DNA from: CAZSCF01 sp964636505
GTDB taxonomy: Bacteria > Patescibacteriota > Minisyncoccia > Moranbacterales > UBA2206
NCBI GenBank assembly: GCA_964636505.1
Contig: CAZWRY010000006.1
Span: forward strand, 1 to 50,121
Length of the DNA stretch: 50,121 bases
Direction of reading: 5' to 3'
Shown here: positions 6,732 through 14,634 of the stretch, in pieces
How positions within the stretch are numbered: the first letter of the stretch is position 1
How the letters are laid out: each line of letters opens with the position of its first letter
Translations under genes and position numbers: made by a program
The notes under the pieces: generated by a model
What the model was told of the DNA's origin: nothing
Database searches by the model: none
What the model saw: the letters and a program-made list of their open reading frames with translations, nothing else

Positions 6732-8645
6732 ATGAGCAAAATATTAGGTATTGATTTGGGGACGACCAACTCGGCCATGGCGGTTGTGGAAGGCGGTTCA
6801 CCAAATATCATTGAAAACAAAGAAGGAGTGCGAACTACTCCTTCAATGGTGGCGATTTCCAAATCAGGCGAAAGACTGGTTGGACTTTTGGCCAAGCGCC
6901 AAGCGGTAACTAATCCGGAAAATACTTTGTTTTCCATTAAGCGTCTCATCGGACGGGCTTTTACCGACGAAGAGGTGCAACGCGATACAAAATTAATGCC
7001 CTACAAAATTGTGAAAGCCAATGGCGGCGTGAAAGTTTTGATGCAAGGCAAGGAATATACCCCACAAGAAATTTCAGCCATGATTTTGGGCAAACTCAAA
7101 ACTGACGCAGAAGAAAAACTGGGAGAAAAAATTGAAGAAGCGGTGATTACCGTCCCGGCCTATTTTGATGATGCGCAAAGAAAAGCCACCAAGGAAGCCG
7201 GAGAAATTGCCGGACTCAAAGTCAGAAGAATAATCAATGAACCGACTGCGGCTGCTCTGGCCTATGGGTTTAATAAAAAGAAAGATGAAAAAATTGCAGT
7301 CTATGATCTTGGCGGCGGAACTTTTGATATTTCTATTTTGGAAGTTTCGGAAGACACAGTGGAAGTAAAGTCCACCAACGGAGATACGCATCTTGGCGGT
7401 GATGACTTTGATCAAGTAGTTATCAATTGGATAATTGATGAATTCAAAAAACAAGAAGGCATTGATCTTGGCAAAGATCCGATGGCACTCCAAAGAGTGA
7501 AAGAAGCCGCGGAAAAAGCGAAGATTGAACTTTCAACTGCAGCTGAAACTGAAATTAATCAGCCTTTCATTACTACTGATGCCAATGGTCCGAAACATTT
7601 GGTAATGAAAATTACTCGTGCCAAATTGGAAGAGCTGGTGCATTCACTGGTTGAAAAAACTTTGGAACCGACTAAAAAAGCTTTGGCAGATGCCAAGCTC
7701 TCGGTCAGTGATATTAATGAAGTGATTTTGGTCGGAGGAATGACCAGAATGCCTTTGGTAATTCAAACAGTGGAAAAATTCTTTGGCAAAAAACCAAATA
7801 TTACTGTCAATCCGGATGAAGTCGTGGCCCTTGGCGCGGCTATTCAAGGAGGAGTTTTACAGGGGGATGTAAAAGATGTGCTTCTCTTGGATGTGACGCC
7901 TCTGACGCTTGGAATTGAAACAATGGGAGGTATCAGAACGCCGCTTATTGACAGAAACACGACCGTACCGACTTCCAAATCACAAATATTTTCCACCGCG
8001 GCTGATAGCCAGCCTTCAGTGGAAATTCATGTTTTGCAAGGCGAACGTGAAATGGCAGCGGATAATAAAACGCTTGGCCGATTTATTCTAGACGGCATTC
8101 CACCAGCTCCGCGCGGCATTCCCCAAATTGAAGTTACTTTTGATATTGATGCTAACGGAATCTTGAGCGTGAAAGCCAAAGACAAGGCGACTAACCGCGA
8201 GCAATCAATCAGAATTGAAGCTTCAACCGGACTTTCCAAAGATGAAATTGAAAAAATGAAAAAAGATGCCGAGGCGCATGCTGAAGAAGACAAGAAAAAG
8301 AAAGAGGCGGTGGAAACGAAAAATATGGCTGATACTTTGATTTTCACAACTGAGAAAGCTTTGAAAGAAGCCGGCGATAAAATTACAGCTGATGAAAAGA
8401 AACCGGTGGAAGAAAAAATTGAAGCCTTGAAGAAAGTGAAGGACTCGGACAATATTGAAGACATCAAAAAAGCTTCTGAGGAATTGTCTCAAGCCGCGCA
8501 AAAGATTGGCGAGAAGCTCTACAAAGCTGCGCAAGAGGAACAGGCCAAGGCGCAAGCCGCTAACCAACCCGAGGCTGGCAAGGGTCCAAATGGCGAGGCT
8601 GCAAAAGAAGAGCCAGTCAAAGAAGCCGAGACAGAAAAGAAATAA
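6732..8645 (+). CDS. dnaK: Molecular chaperone DnaK (Hsp70)
   Basis: ATP-driven chaperone working with DnaJ and GrpE. I chose the ATG at 6732, giving MSKILGIDLGTTNSAMAVV, over an in-frame start 15 bases upstream that would add five atypical residues. The nucleotide-binding domain carries GIDLGTTNS, AVYDLGGGTFDISIL and ILVGGMTRMP. The substrate domain follows from about residue 380 (DVTPLTLGIETMGG) and ends in an Ala/Glu/Lys-rich tail. The length of 637 residues is normal. It is the last chaperone before the strong terminator at 8661; dnaJ is separated from it by a block of orphan genes. Confidence 0.98.
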   Translation: MSKILGIDLGTTNSAMAVVEGGSPNIIENKEGVRTTPSMVAISKSGERLVGLLAKRQAVTNPENTLFSIKRLIGRAFTDEEVQRDTKLMPYKIVKANGGVKVLMQGKEYTPQEISAMILGKLKTDAEEKLGEKIEEAVITVPAYFDDAQRKATKEAGEIAGLKVRRIINEPTAAALAYGFNKKKDEKIAVYDLGGGTFDISILEVSEDTVEVKSTNGDTHLGGDDFDQVVINWIIDEFKKQEGIDLGKDPMALQRVKEAAEKAKIELSTAAETEINQPFITTDANGPKHLVMKITRAKLEELVHSLVEKTLEPTKKALADAKLSVSDINEVILVGGMTRMPLVIQTVEKFFGKKPNITVNPDEVVALGAAIQGGVLQGDVKDVLLLDVTPLTLGIETMGGIRTPLIDRNTTVPTSKSQIFSTAADSQPSVEIHVLQGEREMAADNKTLGRFILDGIPPAPRGIPQIEVTFDIDANGILSVKAKDKATNREQSIRIEASTGLSKDEIEKMKKDAEAHAEEDKKKKEAVETKNMADTLIFTTEKALKEAGDKITADEKKPVEEKIEALKKVKDSDNIEDIKKASEELSQAAQKIGEKLYKAAQEEQAKAQAANQPEAGKGPNGEAAKEEPVKEAETEKK

Positions 8646-8660
8646 AATTGAAAAGAGGGG

Positions 8661-8690
8661 AAAACGGAACTGGTTGGTTCCGTTTTTCGT
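8661..8690 (+). terminator. Intrinsic terminator after dnaK
   Basis: AAAACGGAAC-TGGTTG-GTTCCGTTTT hairpin (10 bp) running into T residues. Confidence 0.9.
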
Positions 8691-8720
8691 TTGGCCCGGA
8701 ATTGCCAAAAGCTCAAAATA

Positions 8721-8749
8721 TTGACTTTTGGAGATAAATTCTGTAAGTT
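8721..8749 (+). promoter_or_regulatory. Candidate promoter for the first orphan gene after dnaK
   Basis: TTGACT (8721-8726), 17 bases, TAAGTT (8744-8749), just after the dnaK terminator. Confidence 0.5.
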
Positions 8750-8794
8750 TTGGATAGCTATTTTAAAAATAAAAAAAGGAAGGAGAAGAAGAAA

Positions 8795-9178
8795 ATGGCA
8801 GAAATAAGTGTAAAAGGCATTCCCTCCTATTTTGATGAGGAGGATCTGGATCTCTTGGTGCTCGCTATTACGGGAGCAGTGAGTAAAATCACGGAACTGG
8901 ATATTTCTCCGAACGAAATTTCAGTTTTCTTTCCTCCGGACTTGAGAGTTCGGAAATGTGACGAACCGATTACAATCAATGTGGATCATTTGTTTTCCGG
9001 AGAGAGAAGGAAGAAGAGGAAACCCGTAGTTATTGCCAAAGTGGCAAATGAAGTTGCCAAAAAAGTGGCCGATAAGTTTCCGCTTCGGAAAATTGAATGC
9101 ACTGTTAACCCTTTTGGTGAAACGGTCTATGGCGTGGTTGTTCGCGGGCCTGCCGATTCTTTTCGGGAGGCGTCATGA
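8795..9178 (+). CDS. Hypothetical protein with two beta-alpha-beta-like units
   Basis: A 127-residue protein I do not recognise. I start at the ATG at 8795 because it has a strong GGAAGGAG ribosome site; an in-frame start at 8750 would add a Lys-rich string. Two similar units can be seen: a strand (EISVKGI), a helix (about residues 20-38) and a strand (EISVFFP); then a strand (ITINVDHLF), a basic loop, a helix (VVIAKVANEVAKKVADKF) and a strand (KIECTVNP). This layout recalls the tautomerase fold, but there is no Pro at position 2, so I do not claim that activity. The TGA overlaps the ATG of the next small ORF. Confidence 0.75.
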   Translation: MAEISVKGIPSYFDEEDLDLLVLAITGAVSKITELDISPNEISVFFPPDLRVRKCDEPITINVDHLFSGERRKKRKPVVIAKVANEVAKKVADKFPLRKIECTVNPFGETVYGVVVRGPADSFREAS

Positions 9179-9345
9179 GCGCCGCCTGCAAATTTTTGGA
9201 GCTTTTGGAAAAAAAAGAAAAAGAAAAGCATAAACAAACAAACCAAGCAAAGAAAGGGGGCAAAAATGGCTTTGGCACAAATGCAAACTATGATTTTCTG
9301 TTTTATCTTTGCGGAAGGGGGGAGAAGATACGCCCTCAAGATTGA
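9175..9345 (+). CDS. Possible small protein overlapping both neighbours
   Basis: A 56-residue ORF whose ATG overlaps the previous TGA (ATGA) and has GGGAGG six bases upstream, a coupled-translation arrangement. It is Lys/Glu-rich then Gly-rich, with no recognised domain. Its last 80 bases overlap the start of the next gene in another frame. It may be a translated leader for that gene rather than a functional protein. Confidence 0.35.
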   Translation: MSAACKFLELLEKKEKEKHKQTNQAKKGGKNGFGTNANYDFLFYLCGRGEKIRPQD

Positions 9346-9559
9346 TAAAAAAATTTACTCTTATCGGTCAATTGCCAATTTAGTCCGGCAGTTGATCAAA
9401 AAAGAGGAGGCATTTTTCCAAAAAAAAAGAAAGGAGAGCATCGCTTGTTCCGCCACTATGTTCAGAAAAGTGCAGGAGTCCGAAAGGATTGTCTGCCGCA
9501 ATCTGAACGCAGCCGAGATCAACGAGTTCTGGCAGAAGTACAAGGAAGCCAGAAAATAA
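9266..9559 (+). CDS. Hypothetical protein
   Basis: A 97-residue basic protein with ATG at 9266 preceded by AAAGGGGG. It begins with a hydrophobic stretch (QTMIFCFIFAEGG), then reads like a small strand/helix protein rich in Lys/Arg (KIDKKIYSYRSIANLVRQLIKK), and ends with an acidic/basic helix (AAEINEFWQKYKEARK). No family recognised. It is followed at once by an intrinsic terminator and likely shares the promoter before 8795. Its frame overlaps the preceding small ORF by 80 bases, so one of the two may not be real; this one looks better. Confidence 0.6.
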   Translation: MALAQMQTMIFCFIFAEGGRRYALKIDKKIYSYRSIANLVRQLIKKEEAFFQKKRKESIACSATMFRKVQESERIVCRNLNAAEINEFWQKYKEARK

Positions 9560-9570
9560 AAGGTATTCAT

Positions 9571-9606
9571 AAGCCGCAATCTTTTCACAGGTTGCGGCTG
9601 TTTTTT
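9571..9606 (+). terminator. Intrinsic terminator
   Basis: AGCCGCAA ... TTGCGGCT (8 bp) followed by TTTTTT, closing the 8795-9559 gene group. Confidence 0.9.
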
Positions 9607-9644
9607 AAAAACCCTTAACTTAAAAAGGAAAAAATTTTTGCCCC

Positions 9645-9672
9645 TTGACAAAATATAAATTTATGCTAGACT
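9645..9672 (+). promoter_or_regulatory. Promoter of the 9705 orphan gene
   Basis: TTGACA (9645-9650), 16 bases, TAGACT (9667-9672). Confidence 0.6.
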
Positions 9673-9704
9673 AAGAGACAAAAATACGGAAGGGGGGGGT
9701 GGAT

Positions 9705-10016
9705 ATGGTAAAGCAGTTTTTTGGTCCTCTTGAGGAAATTGTAGATCAGGAGGAGAAAAGAAGGGAGGAAGAAAACCTTGTACGTATCCTGGAGCTTATC
9801 TGGGAAATGGACGAGGGAGTTGTTGCCGTAATTGAGGAAAGTATTCTAAGTTCTTCAAAATGCGGCAAGGAGGTTGCGGTGAGAGATTTTAGCATATTTC
9901 TTACCGCGGAGAAAAAAGAGAAGCTGAAGTGCCTTCTGCTTCTCTACAAGCCTGAAGTTATCAGGCAACTTCAGGAAAAAGGGTTCTCCTTTACCGGAGA
10001 ATATGTCGGAGCGTAA
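9705..10016 (+). CDS. Hypothetical helical protein
   Basis: A 103-residue protein. The ATG at 9705 follows an exceptional run of eight G residues preceded by GGAA, which serves as ribosome site; a GTG two codons earlier is inside that run and less likely. The sequence is predicted helical and acidic at the start (EEIVDQEEKRREEENL), with a later LTAEKKEKLKCLLLLY segment. No recognised domain or signal peptide. It has its own promoter and terminator, making a one-gene unit between dnaK and dnaJ. Confidence 0.7.
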   Translation: MVKQFFGPLEEIVDQEEKRREEENLVRILELIWEMDEGVVAVIEESILSSSKCGKEVAVRDFSIFLTAEKKEKLKCLLLLYKPEVIRQLQEKGFSFTGEYVGA

Positions 10017-10050
10017 AAGGCGGGAATTCTAACGCGGAAAACCGCCTTTT
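10015..10050 (+). terminator. Intrinsic terminator
   Basis: AAAAGGCGG ... CCGCCTTTT (9 bp), starting inside the stop codon of the preceding gene. Confidence 0.88.
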
Positions 10051-10100
10051 ATTATTGAACAAATAAGAGGGATGGAATTGGAATGAGTACTGAAGTAAGA

Positions 10101-10130
10101 TTGACAAAAAATCATTTTATGATATATACT
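10101..10130 (+). promoter_or_regulatory. Promoter of the 10176 orphan gene
   Basis: TTGACA (10101-10106) followed by TATATA (16-base spacer) or TATACT (18-base spacer). Confidence 0.6.
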
Positions 10131-10175
10131 TAGAAAAAATTTATTTCAAAAAAACCAAACAAAAGGAGGATTTTT

Positions 10176-10496
10176 ATGAAGAAAAATTTCTTTAAAAAGC
10201 TTGTTTATGGAAAGGTTCTTTTTGATGAGAGGTTCTGGTTTCTGTTGAAAACTTCGTTGCTTTCCGACATCATAAGCGATGAGGGAATGAAAATGGAACT
10301 GCTTCCCTATGTTGAGGAAATTAAAAGAATTTTTTCCGAAGGTTCCAGTCGCGAACAGGTGGCTTTTATCAAAGAAACGGTAAAGGTCTTGCAAGCAAAA
10401 GATTTTGAAAAAAAGGCAGCTTTGCTGAATTTTTTGCAAGATTTTGTTATCCTGGATCTTTCAGTGAGAATGCCTCTGAAGAGGTGTTCGGGATAA
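10176..10496 (+). CDS. Hypothetical helical protein
   Basis: A 106-residue protein with a strong AAAAGGAGG ribosome site and its own promoter and terminator. The amino end is basic and aromatic (MKKNFFKKLVYGKVLFDERF), without a clean signal peptide. The rest looks helical (LPYVEEIKRIFSEG, KKAALLNFLQDFV). I see no convincing similarity to the neighbouring orphan. It ends 53 bases before the CIRCE operator of dnaJ. Function unknown. Confidence 0.7.
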   Translation: MKKNFFKKLVYGKVLFDERFWFLLKTSLLSDIISDEGMKMELLPYVEEIKRIFSEGSSREQVAFIKETVKVLQAKDFEKKAALLNFLQDFVILDLSVRMPLKRCSG

Positions 10497-10506
10497 TTTT
10501 TGCGAG

Positions 10507-10542
10507 AAAGCGATTCGGGGCATCTGACCGATTCGCTTTTTT
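10507..10542 (+). terminator. Intrinsic terminator
   Basis: AAAGCGA-t-TCGG ... CCGA-t-TCGCTTT stem running into TTTTTT, separating the orphan gene from dnaJ. Confidence 0.88.
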
Positions 10543-10549
10543 CTTTAAA

Positions 10550-10576
10550 TTAGCACTCAAACATAGGGATTGCTAA
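10550..10576 (+). promoter_or_regulatory. CIRCE operator before dnaJ
   Basis: TTAGCACTC-N9-GATTGCTAA: a perfect left half and one to two mismatches in the right half. With the copy at 2236 it makes dnaJ a second HrcA target. Confidence 0.9.
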
Positions 10577-10598
10577 TTTTTTTATTTTGTGTTAACAT
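10570..10598 (+). promoter_or_regulatory. Promoter of dnaJ
   Basis: TTGCTA (10570-10575), 17 bases, TAACAT (10593-10598). The -35 box is part of the right CIRCE half-site. Confidence 0.55.
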
Positions 10599-10627
10599 TG
10601 ATTGGAAGTAATAAACAAGAATAAGCG

Positions 10628-11565
10628 ATGGCGACTGATTTTTACAATATTTTAGGCGTTTCTAAAAATGCCAGTGAAGATGAGATCAAGAAAGCCTATC
10701 GGAAACTGGCGCACAAATATCACCCGGATAAATCCGGAGGCGATGAAAAAAAATTCAAGGAAATAAATGAAGCCTATCAAGTTTTGTCCGACAAGACCAA
10801 GCGCCAACAATACGACCAATTCGGTCAAACCTTTGAACAAGCCGGCAGAAGCGGGCAAGGTTTTGGCGGTTTTGATTTTGGTGGTTTTTCTTCGCAAGGC
10901 GGAGCTGGTTTTGATTTCAACGATTTTTTTGGCGGAAATTCGCAGTCTGATTTTGGCGGCGGTGCTTTTGAGGATATCTTTTCCAACATTTTTGGCGGCG
11001 GCGAGACTCGCAGCAGAAGAAGGCAAAAAGGAAGGGATATTCAAATGGATGTAGAAATAACCTTTGAGGAAATGGTGAATGGCACCAGAAAAAATATCAA
11101 ACTGTATAAAGGTGTCGTTTGTGAACACTGTCATGGTACCGGCGGCGAGCCTGGAACTGCTTCCAAAAAATGTCCGACTTGCGGAGGTTCGGGACAAGTC
11201 AGAAAAACATCCCGAAGTTTTTTTGGAACTTTTTCACAGGTGAGCGAATGCTCGGCTTGCCAAGGAGAAGGAAGTGTTTTTGAAAAAAAGTGTCGTGAGT
11301 GCGGAGGCGATGGCCGGGTGAAAAAATATCAGGATATTTCAATTAATATTCCAGCCGGTATTCAAGATGGACAAACAATTTCCATTGAAGGAGCGGGCGA
11401 GGCCGGGAACAAGGGTTNNNNNNNNNNNNNNNNNNNNNNNNNNNNNNNNNNNNNNNNNNNNNNNNNNNNNNNNNNNNNNNNNNNNNNNNNNNNNNNNNNN
11501 NNNNNNNNNNNNNNNNNCGCGAACAAAAAAAACTACTGGAAAATTTAAGAGAAAGCGGGTTGTAA
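10628..11565 (+). CDS. dnaJ: Chaperone DnaJ (Hsp40), interrupted by an assembly gap
   Basis: DnaK partner that delivers substrates and triggers ATP hydrolysis. Before the gap, 263 codons show the J domain with HPD (HKYHPDKSGG), a long Gly/Phe region, and the zinc-finger region with C-x2-C-x-G-x-G repeats (CEHCHGTG, CPTCGGSG, CSACQGEG, CRECGGDG). After the gap the frame resumes as REQKKLLENLRESGL and TAA at 11563-11565. The carboxy-terminal domain is mostly in the gap. Frame arithmetic shows the true missing length is not 100 bases. With a family length near 370 residues, roughly 270 bases are missing. Confidence 0.95.
11418..11517. other. Assembly gap (100 N)
   Basis: Exactly 100 N, a conventional placeholder. 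It lies in the dnaJ carboxy-terminal region and does not preserve the reading frame, so its length is nominal. Confidence 0.98.
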
Positions 11566-11573
11566 AAAAATTA

Positions 11574-11603
11574 TTGACACAATAAATTCCCGGGTGCTAT
11601 AAT
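11574..11603 (+). promoter_or_regulatory. Promoter of tRNA-Lys
   Basis: TTGACA (11574-11579), 18 bases, TATAAT (11598-11603). Confidence 0.7.
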
Positions 11604-11700
11604 GGCAAAAGTTGTTTTTGTCTTGAAAATTTCGGTATGCCTTGCCAGCTGGCGGGTCGGTTAGACTTAAAAATAAAAAATAAATTTTAAAATAGAATAT

Positions 11701-11773
11701 GCGCCTATAGCTCAGTTGGTAGAGCACCTGCCTTTTAAGCAGAGGGTCCCAGGTTCGAGTCCTGGTGGGCGCA
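11701..11773 (+). tRNA. tRNA-Lys (anticodon TTT)
   Basis: Acceptor GCGCCTA pairs with TGGGCGC, D stem GCTC/GAGC, anticodon loop CTTTTAA, T arm CCAGG-TTCGAGT-CCTGG, discriminator A. CCA is not encoded. The last 15 bases are duplicated downstream at 11904. Confidence 0.95.
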
Positions 11774-11945
11774 CAAATAAAATCCCGCAAGGGATTTTTT
11801 GTATGCCAAGGACGAGAACAGGAAAGGGGTCGGGAAAACGTGAGTTTTCCCGTGGTGGAAGTATTGAAACCGCAAGGTTTCAAAAAGCGAAGCGCGTGAG
11901 ATTGTCCTGGTGGGCGCACAAATAAAATCCCGCAAGGGATTTTTT
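11759..11945 (+). repeat. 42-bp direct repeat of the tRNA-Lys 3' end plus terminator, with a 103-base insert
   Basis: Bases 11759-11800 (tRNA-Lys 3' end plus the CCC-GCAA-GGG terminator) recur identically at 11904-11945. The 103 bases between carry two hairpins (GGGAAAAC-GTGA-GTTTTCCC and GAAACC-GCAA-GGTTTC). Together with the two terminator hairpins, all four loops are GNRA tetraloops. Duplication of a tRNA 3' end resembles an attachment-site duplication; a structured small RNA is the alternative. Confidence 0.75.
11780..11800 (+). terminator. Terminator of tRNA-Lys (second copy at 11925-11945)
   Basis: AAATCCC-GCAA-GGGATTTTTT, repeated exactly at the end of the downstream direct repeat. 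Confidence 0.88.
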
Positions 11946-12027
11946 ATTTTTTAAAATTTAAGAAAGTTATTTTTAGAAAGACAAAAAAAGGTATATAATT
12001 AGTTCAGTAAAAAATGAAATTTTTCAA

Positions 12028-13854
12028 ATGGACTTAAGAAGATTTTTTCTATTTGTCGTATTTTTTTTAGGCACATTTTTTTTGCTCGGCAACCTTGCTT
12101 TAGCTAAGGATGATTCAAGCTCTTCAGGTACATCGGAAAATGCGGCTCAATCGGAAGCATCGGGCGATTCTGTTTTTGACTATGCCAAAGAGCCGGCATT
12201 TAAAGGTCTTGTTCCTTGCGGAACAGATGAGAATAATGTTCCTTGTTCTCTTTGTCACTTTATTATCGGCATTCAGAGAATATTTAAATATGGATTGTAT
12301 TTATCAACAACTCTGGCCTTTGCAGGGCTGTTTATAATTGGACTGATGTATCTTTTTTCTTTTGGCAGCGAGGAAATGATGACAAAAGCTAAACTTTTTT
12401 TATGGCTTACTCTCAAGGGTTTCGGAATAACTTTGGGTTCCTGGGTAATTATAACTTCAATTTTAAATATTGTTCCCATAAGCCAGGGGCTGGGGGTTAA
12501 CAAAGTTAATTGGTATACATTCTCATGTAATATTAGCACGGATAATGTTGGTACTGGTCCGGCCAACATAGACAAAGGGAAACTGGAGTCTTTGGAAATT
12601 CAATGTGAATCTGGATCAGCCAGCGATATCACGCTGGATGATGATCCCAACACGGATAAGCCGGATAACTATCAACTGAAAGCCATAGCTAAATATTCCA
12701 GTGGGGACAGTGAAGATGTTACTCAAAAAGCGACTTGGTCAGCAGTGGATGAAACTATTGCCAAAGTTAGCAGTGGAAAAGTCCAGGGCATAAAAATCGG
12801 ATACACATCCATAAAAGCCAGCTATGCTGAAAGCGGAAGCGAAAGTCAAGCTGCCGGTGTTAATATATTTATGAATACTTGTCCATTAAATTTGGCTCCG
12901 GATGATGAAGAAGAGGAGGAAAGTGAAAAAACATCTTCTATTTTTCAATACCCCTTGAAACCTGACAATATTTTTAAAAAACTTACAAACAGCGCCTATG
13001 CTGCTAGCGGAGGTTCGGGATGCAAGGCTTGTGTAAAGAAAAAAACTGCCAGTTCAAAATGCAAGCTTGTGGCTGGCAATAGAAACGCTGATTTTGTTTT
13101 TATGTTAATTAGGGCCAAATGTGGATCTTTTCCTAATCTTGAAAAAGATCTTTTTGAAGCGGATTTATGTAAGAATTGGAATAGCAAAGCTGAATTTACA
13201 GCATTTGAAAAAAAAGTCAAAAAAATGTCAACAGGTATCAATGATATACAAAAAGACGATCGATCAAAATTTGCTGTCTACCAATTAGATGTGCTATATG
13301 ATGGATCTAACGAAGAAGATTTGTCAAGAACAATTCAGAGTGACTGTCCGAACGCAAGTAATGCCAAACTTATGAGTTATGGGTTTATTTATAACAATGT
13401 TAGTGGTAAAGTGGCTTTTGCTGTTTTTGCAAATAAAATAGCCTTTTATCCCCTAATCTTTTATGGAGAAGATAAAAATTTTGAAAATAAGATATTTTCT
13501 CATGAACAAATCGGGCATATTTTTGCACAATTTAGAGATGAATACAGTAATTTTAACAATGGAGATATGGGTCTGCAGGAAAGGTTATTACGCAATTCAC
13601 TTTTTCATCTTCCATATGCAAATGTAACCAGAGATAAAAGTTGTAAAAAATGGAAAGGCATAACACCCAGATGTTTTGAGGGATGTGATTATTTAAAGAG
13701 GGGGTGCTATAGGGCATCTGATAACAGTATTATGCGATACCATACAAAGGAAGAAAATATTTTTAATTCAGTCCAAAATGTTATTATTCATGGATGTGCT
13801 TATGATTATTCAGCCTGTCCTCCCGAAGAACTAAGAGAAACAGTTATTTATTAA
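12028..13854 (+). CDS. Secreted/membrane fusion: TrbC/VirB2-like segment, BIG2 domain and M64-like metallopeptidase
   Basis: A 608-residue protein. A signal peptide or anchor covers residues 1-27. A two-helix segment at about 65-150, preceded by PCSLC and containing KAKLFLW between the helices, resembles TrbC/VirB2-like pilin proteins of CPR bacteria. A bacterial Ig-like group 2 domain follows (about 215-285: KYSSGDSEDVTQKATWSAV, then GKVQGIKIGYTSIKASY). The carboxy half matches M64 (IgA-type) peptidases: zinc motif HEQIGH at 492-497, then FRDEY at 502-506, and a Met-turn-like NSIMR near 569. Many Cys residues suggest disulphides. Two genes for related secreted domains follow, so a cell-surface proteolytic module is likely. 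No clear ribosome site was seen. Confidence 0.75.
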   Translation: MDLRRFFLFVVFFLGTFFLLGNLALAKDDSSSSGTSENAAQSEASGDSVFDYAKEPAFKGLVPCGTDENNVPCSLCHFIIGIQRIFKYGLYLSTTLAFAGLFIIGLMYLFSFGSEEMMTKAKLFLWLTLKGFGITLGSWVIITSILNIVPISQGLGVNKVNWYTFSCNISTDNVGTGPANIDKGKLESLEIQCESGSASDITLDDDPNTDKPDNYQLKAIAKYSSGDSEDVTQKATWSAVDETIAKVSSGKVQGIKIGYTSIKASYAESGSESQAAGVNIFMNTCPLNLAPDDEEEEESEKTSSIFQYPLKPDNIFKKLTNSAYAASGGSGCKACVKKKTASSKCKLVAGNRNADFVFMLIRAKCGSFPNLEKDLFEADLCKNWNSKAEFTAFEKKVKKMSTGINDIQKDDRSKFAVYQLDVLYDGSNEEDLSRTIQSDCPNASNAKLMSYGFIYNNVSGKVAFAVFANKIAFYPLIFYGEDKNFENKIFSHEQIGHIFAQFRDEYSNFNNGDMGLQERLLRNSLFHLPYANVTRDKSCKKWKGITPRCFEGCDYLKRGCYRASDNSIMRYHTKEENIFNSVQNVIIHGCAYDYSACPPEELRETVIY

Positions 13855-13866
13855 ATTTGAAAAAAT

Positions 13867-14631
13867 ATGAAAATACAAAAATATGAGATTAGATACTTGA
13901 TATATTTTATGATATTTTTTGTTTCTTTTTTTTCATTTGAAAATACTTCGGCTGAAAAATCTAAATTTAGCACAACTGAAAAATCTGTTGTGGCACATAT
14001 TTACAAAAATCAGAGCGGATATTCAATTAATGAGCTAAAAGTGATAGGCGGCAAAAGTGACTATCGATATGATTATGAAATATATAAAGGAACCGATTAT
14101 GATGGTAATGTTGTTTCTTTTTCCGGAAAAATATTGGGATATTATCCGGCTAATCAAATGTCTCTTATGTTATGTTTTGATAATTTTGATCCAAAAGCAA
14201 ATAATAAAGGCGGATGTCAAGAACTTAAAGAAGGGAACATTGAGCTTCGCATTCCATACTTTCCTAACGGGAAATACGCCGACATCTACAATCCAAAAGG
14301 CGAAAAGATTTTGACTATTGACTTGTCTTCCAAGGCAACTTGTAATGAAAATAATATTTGCGATAAGCCAATTGAAGGCAACGGCAATTGTCCGTCTGAT
14401 TGTGAAGCTGAAGAAGAAGCAGTTTCTCCCAATGGACAAAAGTCTTCCGGATATTCGTCGGAGCAAGCTGTTGCAACCGATCAAACCCAGCCAATACAAG
14501 AAAAGAAGAAAGGTATGAGTACAGTTATGTTGGTTCTTCTGATTATTGTCCTACTGGTGGTTGTTATTGGAGTTGTCATTTTTTGGCTTAAGAAAAGGAA
14601 TAATGACAAAAACGAATTTGAAGACTTTTAG
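13867..14631 (+). CDS. Surface protein with carboxy-terminal membrane anchor
   Basis: A 254-residue protein with an amino signal peptide (cleavage perhaps after NTSA, near residue 29), an extracellular domain (about 35-155), a Cys motif typical of secreted proteins (CNENNICDKPIEGNGNCPSDC pattern, four Cys), a Ser/Gln-rich stalk and a 24-residue membrane helix near 219-242 with a basic stop-transfer (LKKRNN). The domain carries GKILGYYP, IPYFPNGKYADIYNPKG and EKILTIDLS, clearly related to the next gene. It starts 12 bases after the M64-type gene and is probably co-transcribed with it. Function unknown; a substrate-binding or accessory partner of the peptidase is an inference from context. Confidence 0.8.
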   Translation: MKIQKYEIRYLIYFMIFFVSFFSFENTSAEKSKFSTTEKSVVAHIYKNQSGYSINELKVIGGKSDYRYDYEIYKGTDYDGNVVSFSGKILGYYPANQMSLMLCFDNFDPKANNKGGCQELKEGNIELRIPYFPNGKYADIYNPKGEKILTIDLSSKATCNENNICDKPIEGNGNCPSDCEAEEEAVSPNGQKSSGYSSEQAVATDQTQPIQEKKKGMSTVMLVLLIIVLLVVVIGVVIFWLKKRNNDKNEFEDF

Positions 14632-14634
14632 CAA

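Noticed and set aside
8795..9178. Tautomerase (4-OT/MIF) assignment
   Set aside because: Only the strand/helix order is suggestive; the catalytic amino-terminal Pro is missing.
11545..11935. Minus-strand ORFs of 66-124 codons across tRNA-Lys
   Set aside because: They are antisense to the tRNA and its duplicate and give the well-known spurious tRNA-antisense peptides (RTRTWDP type).
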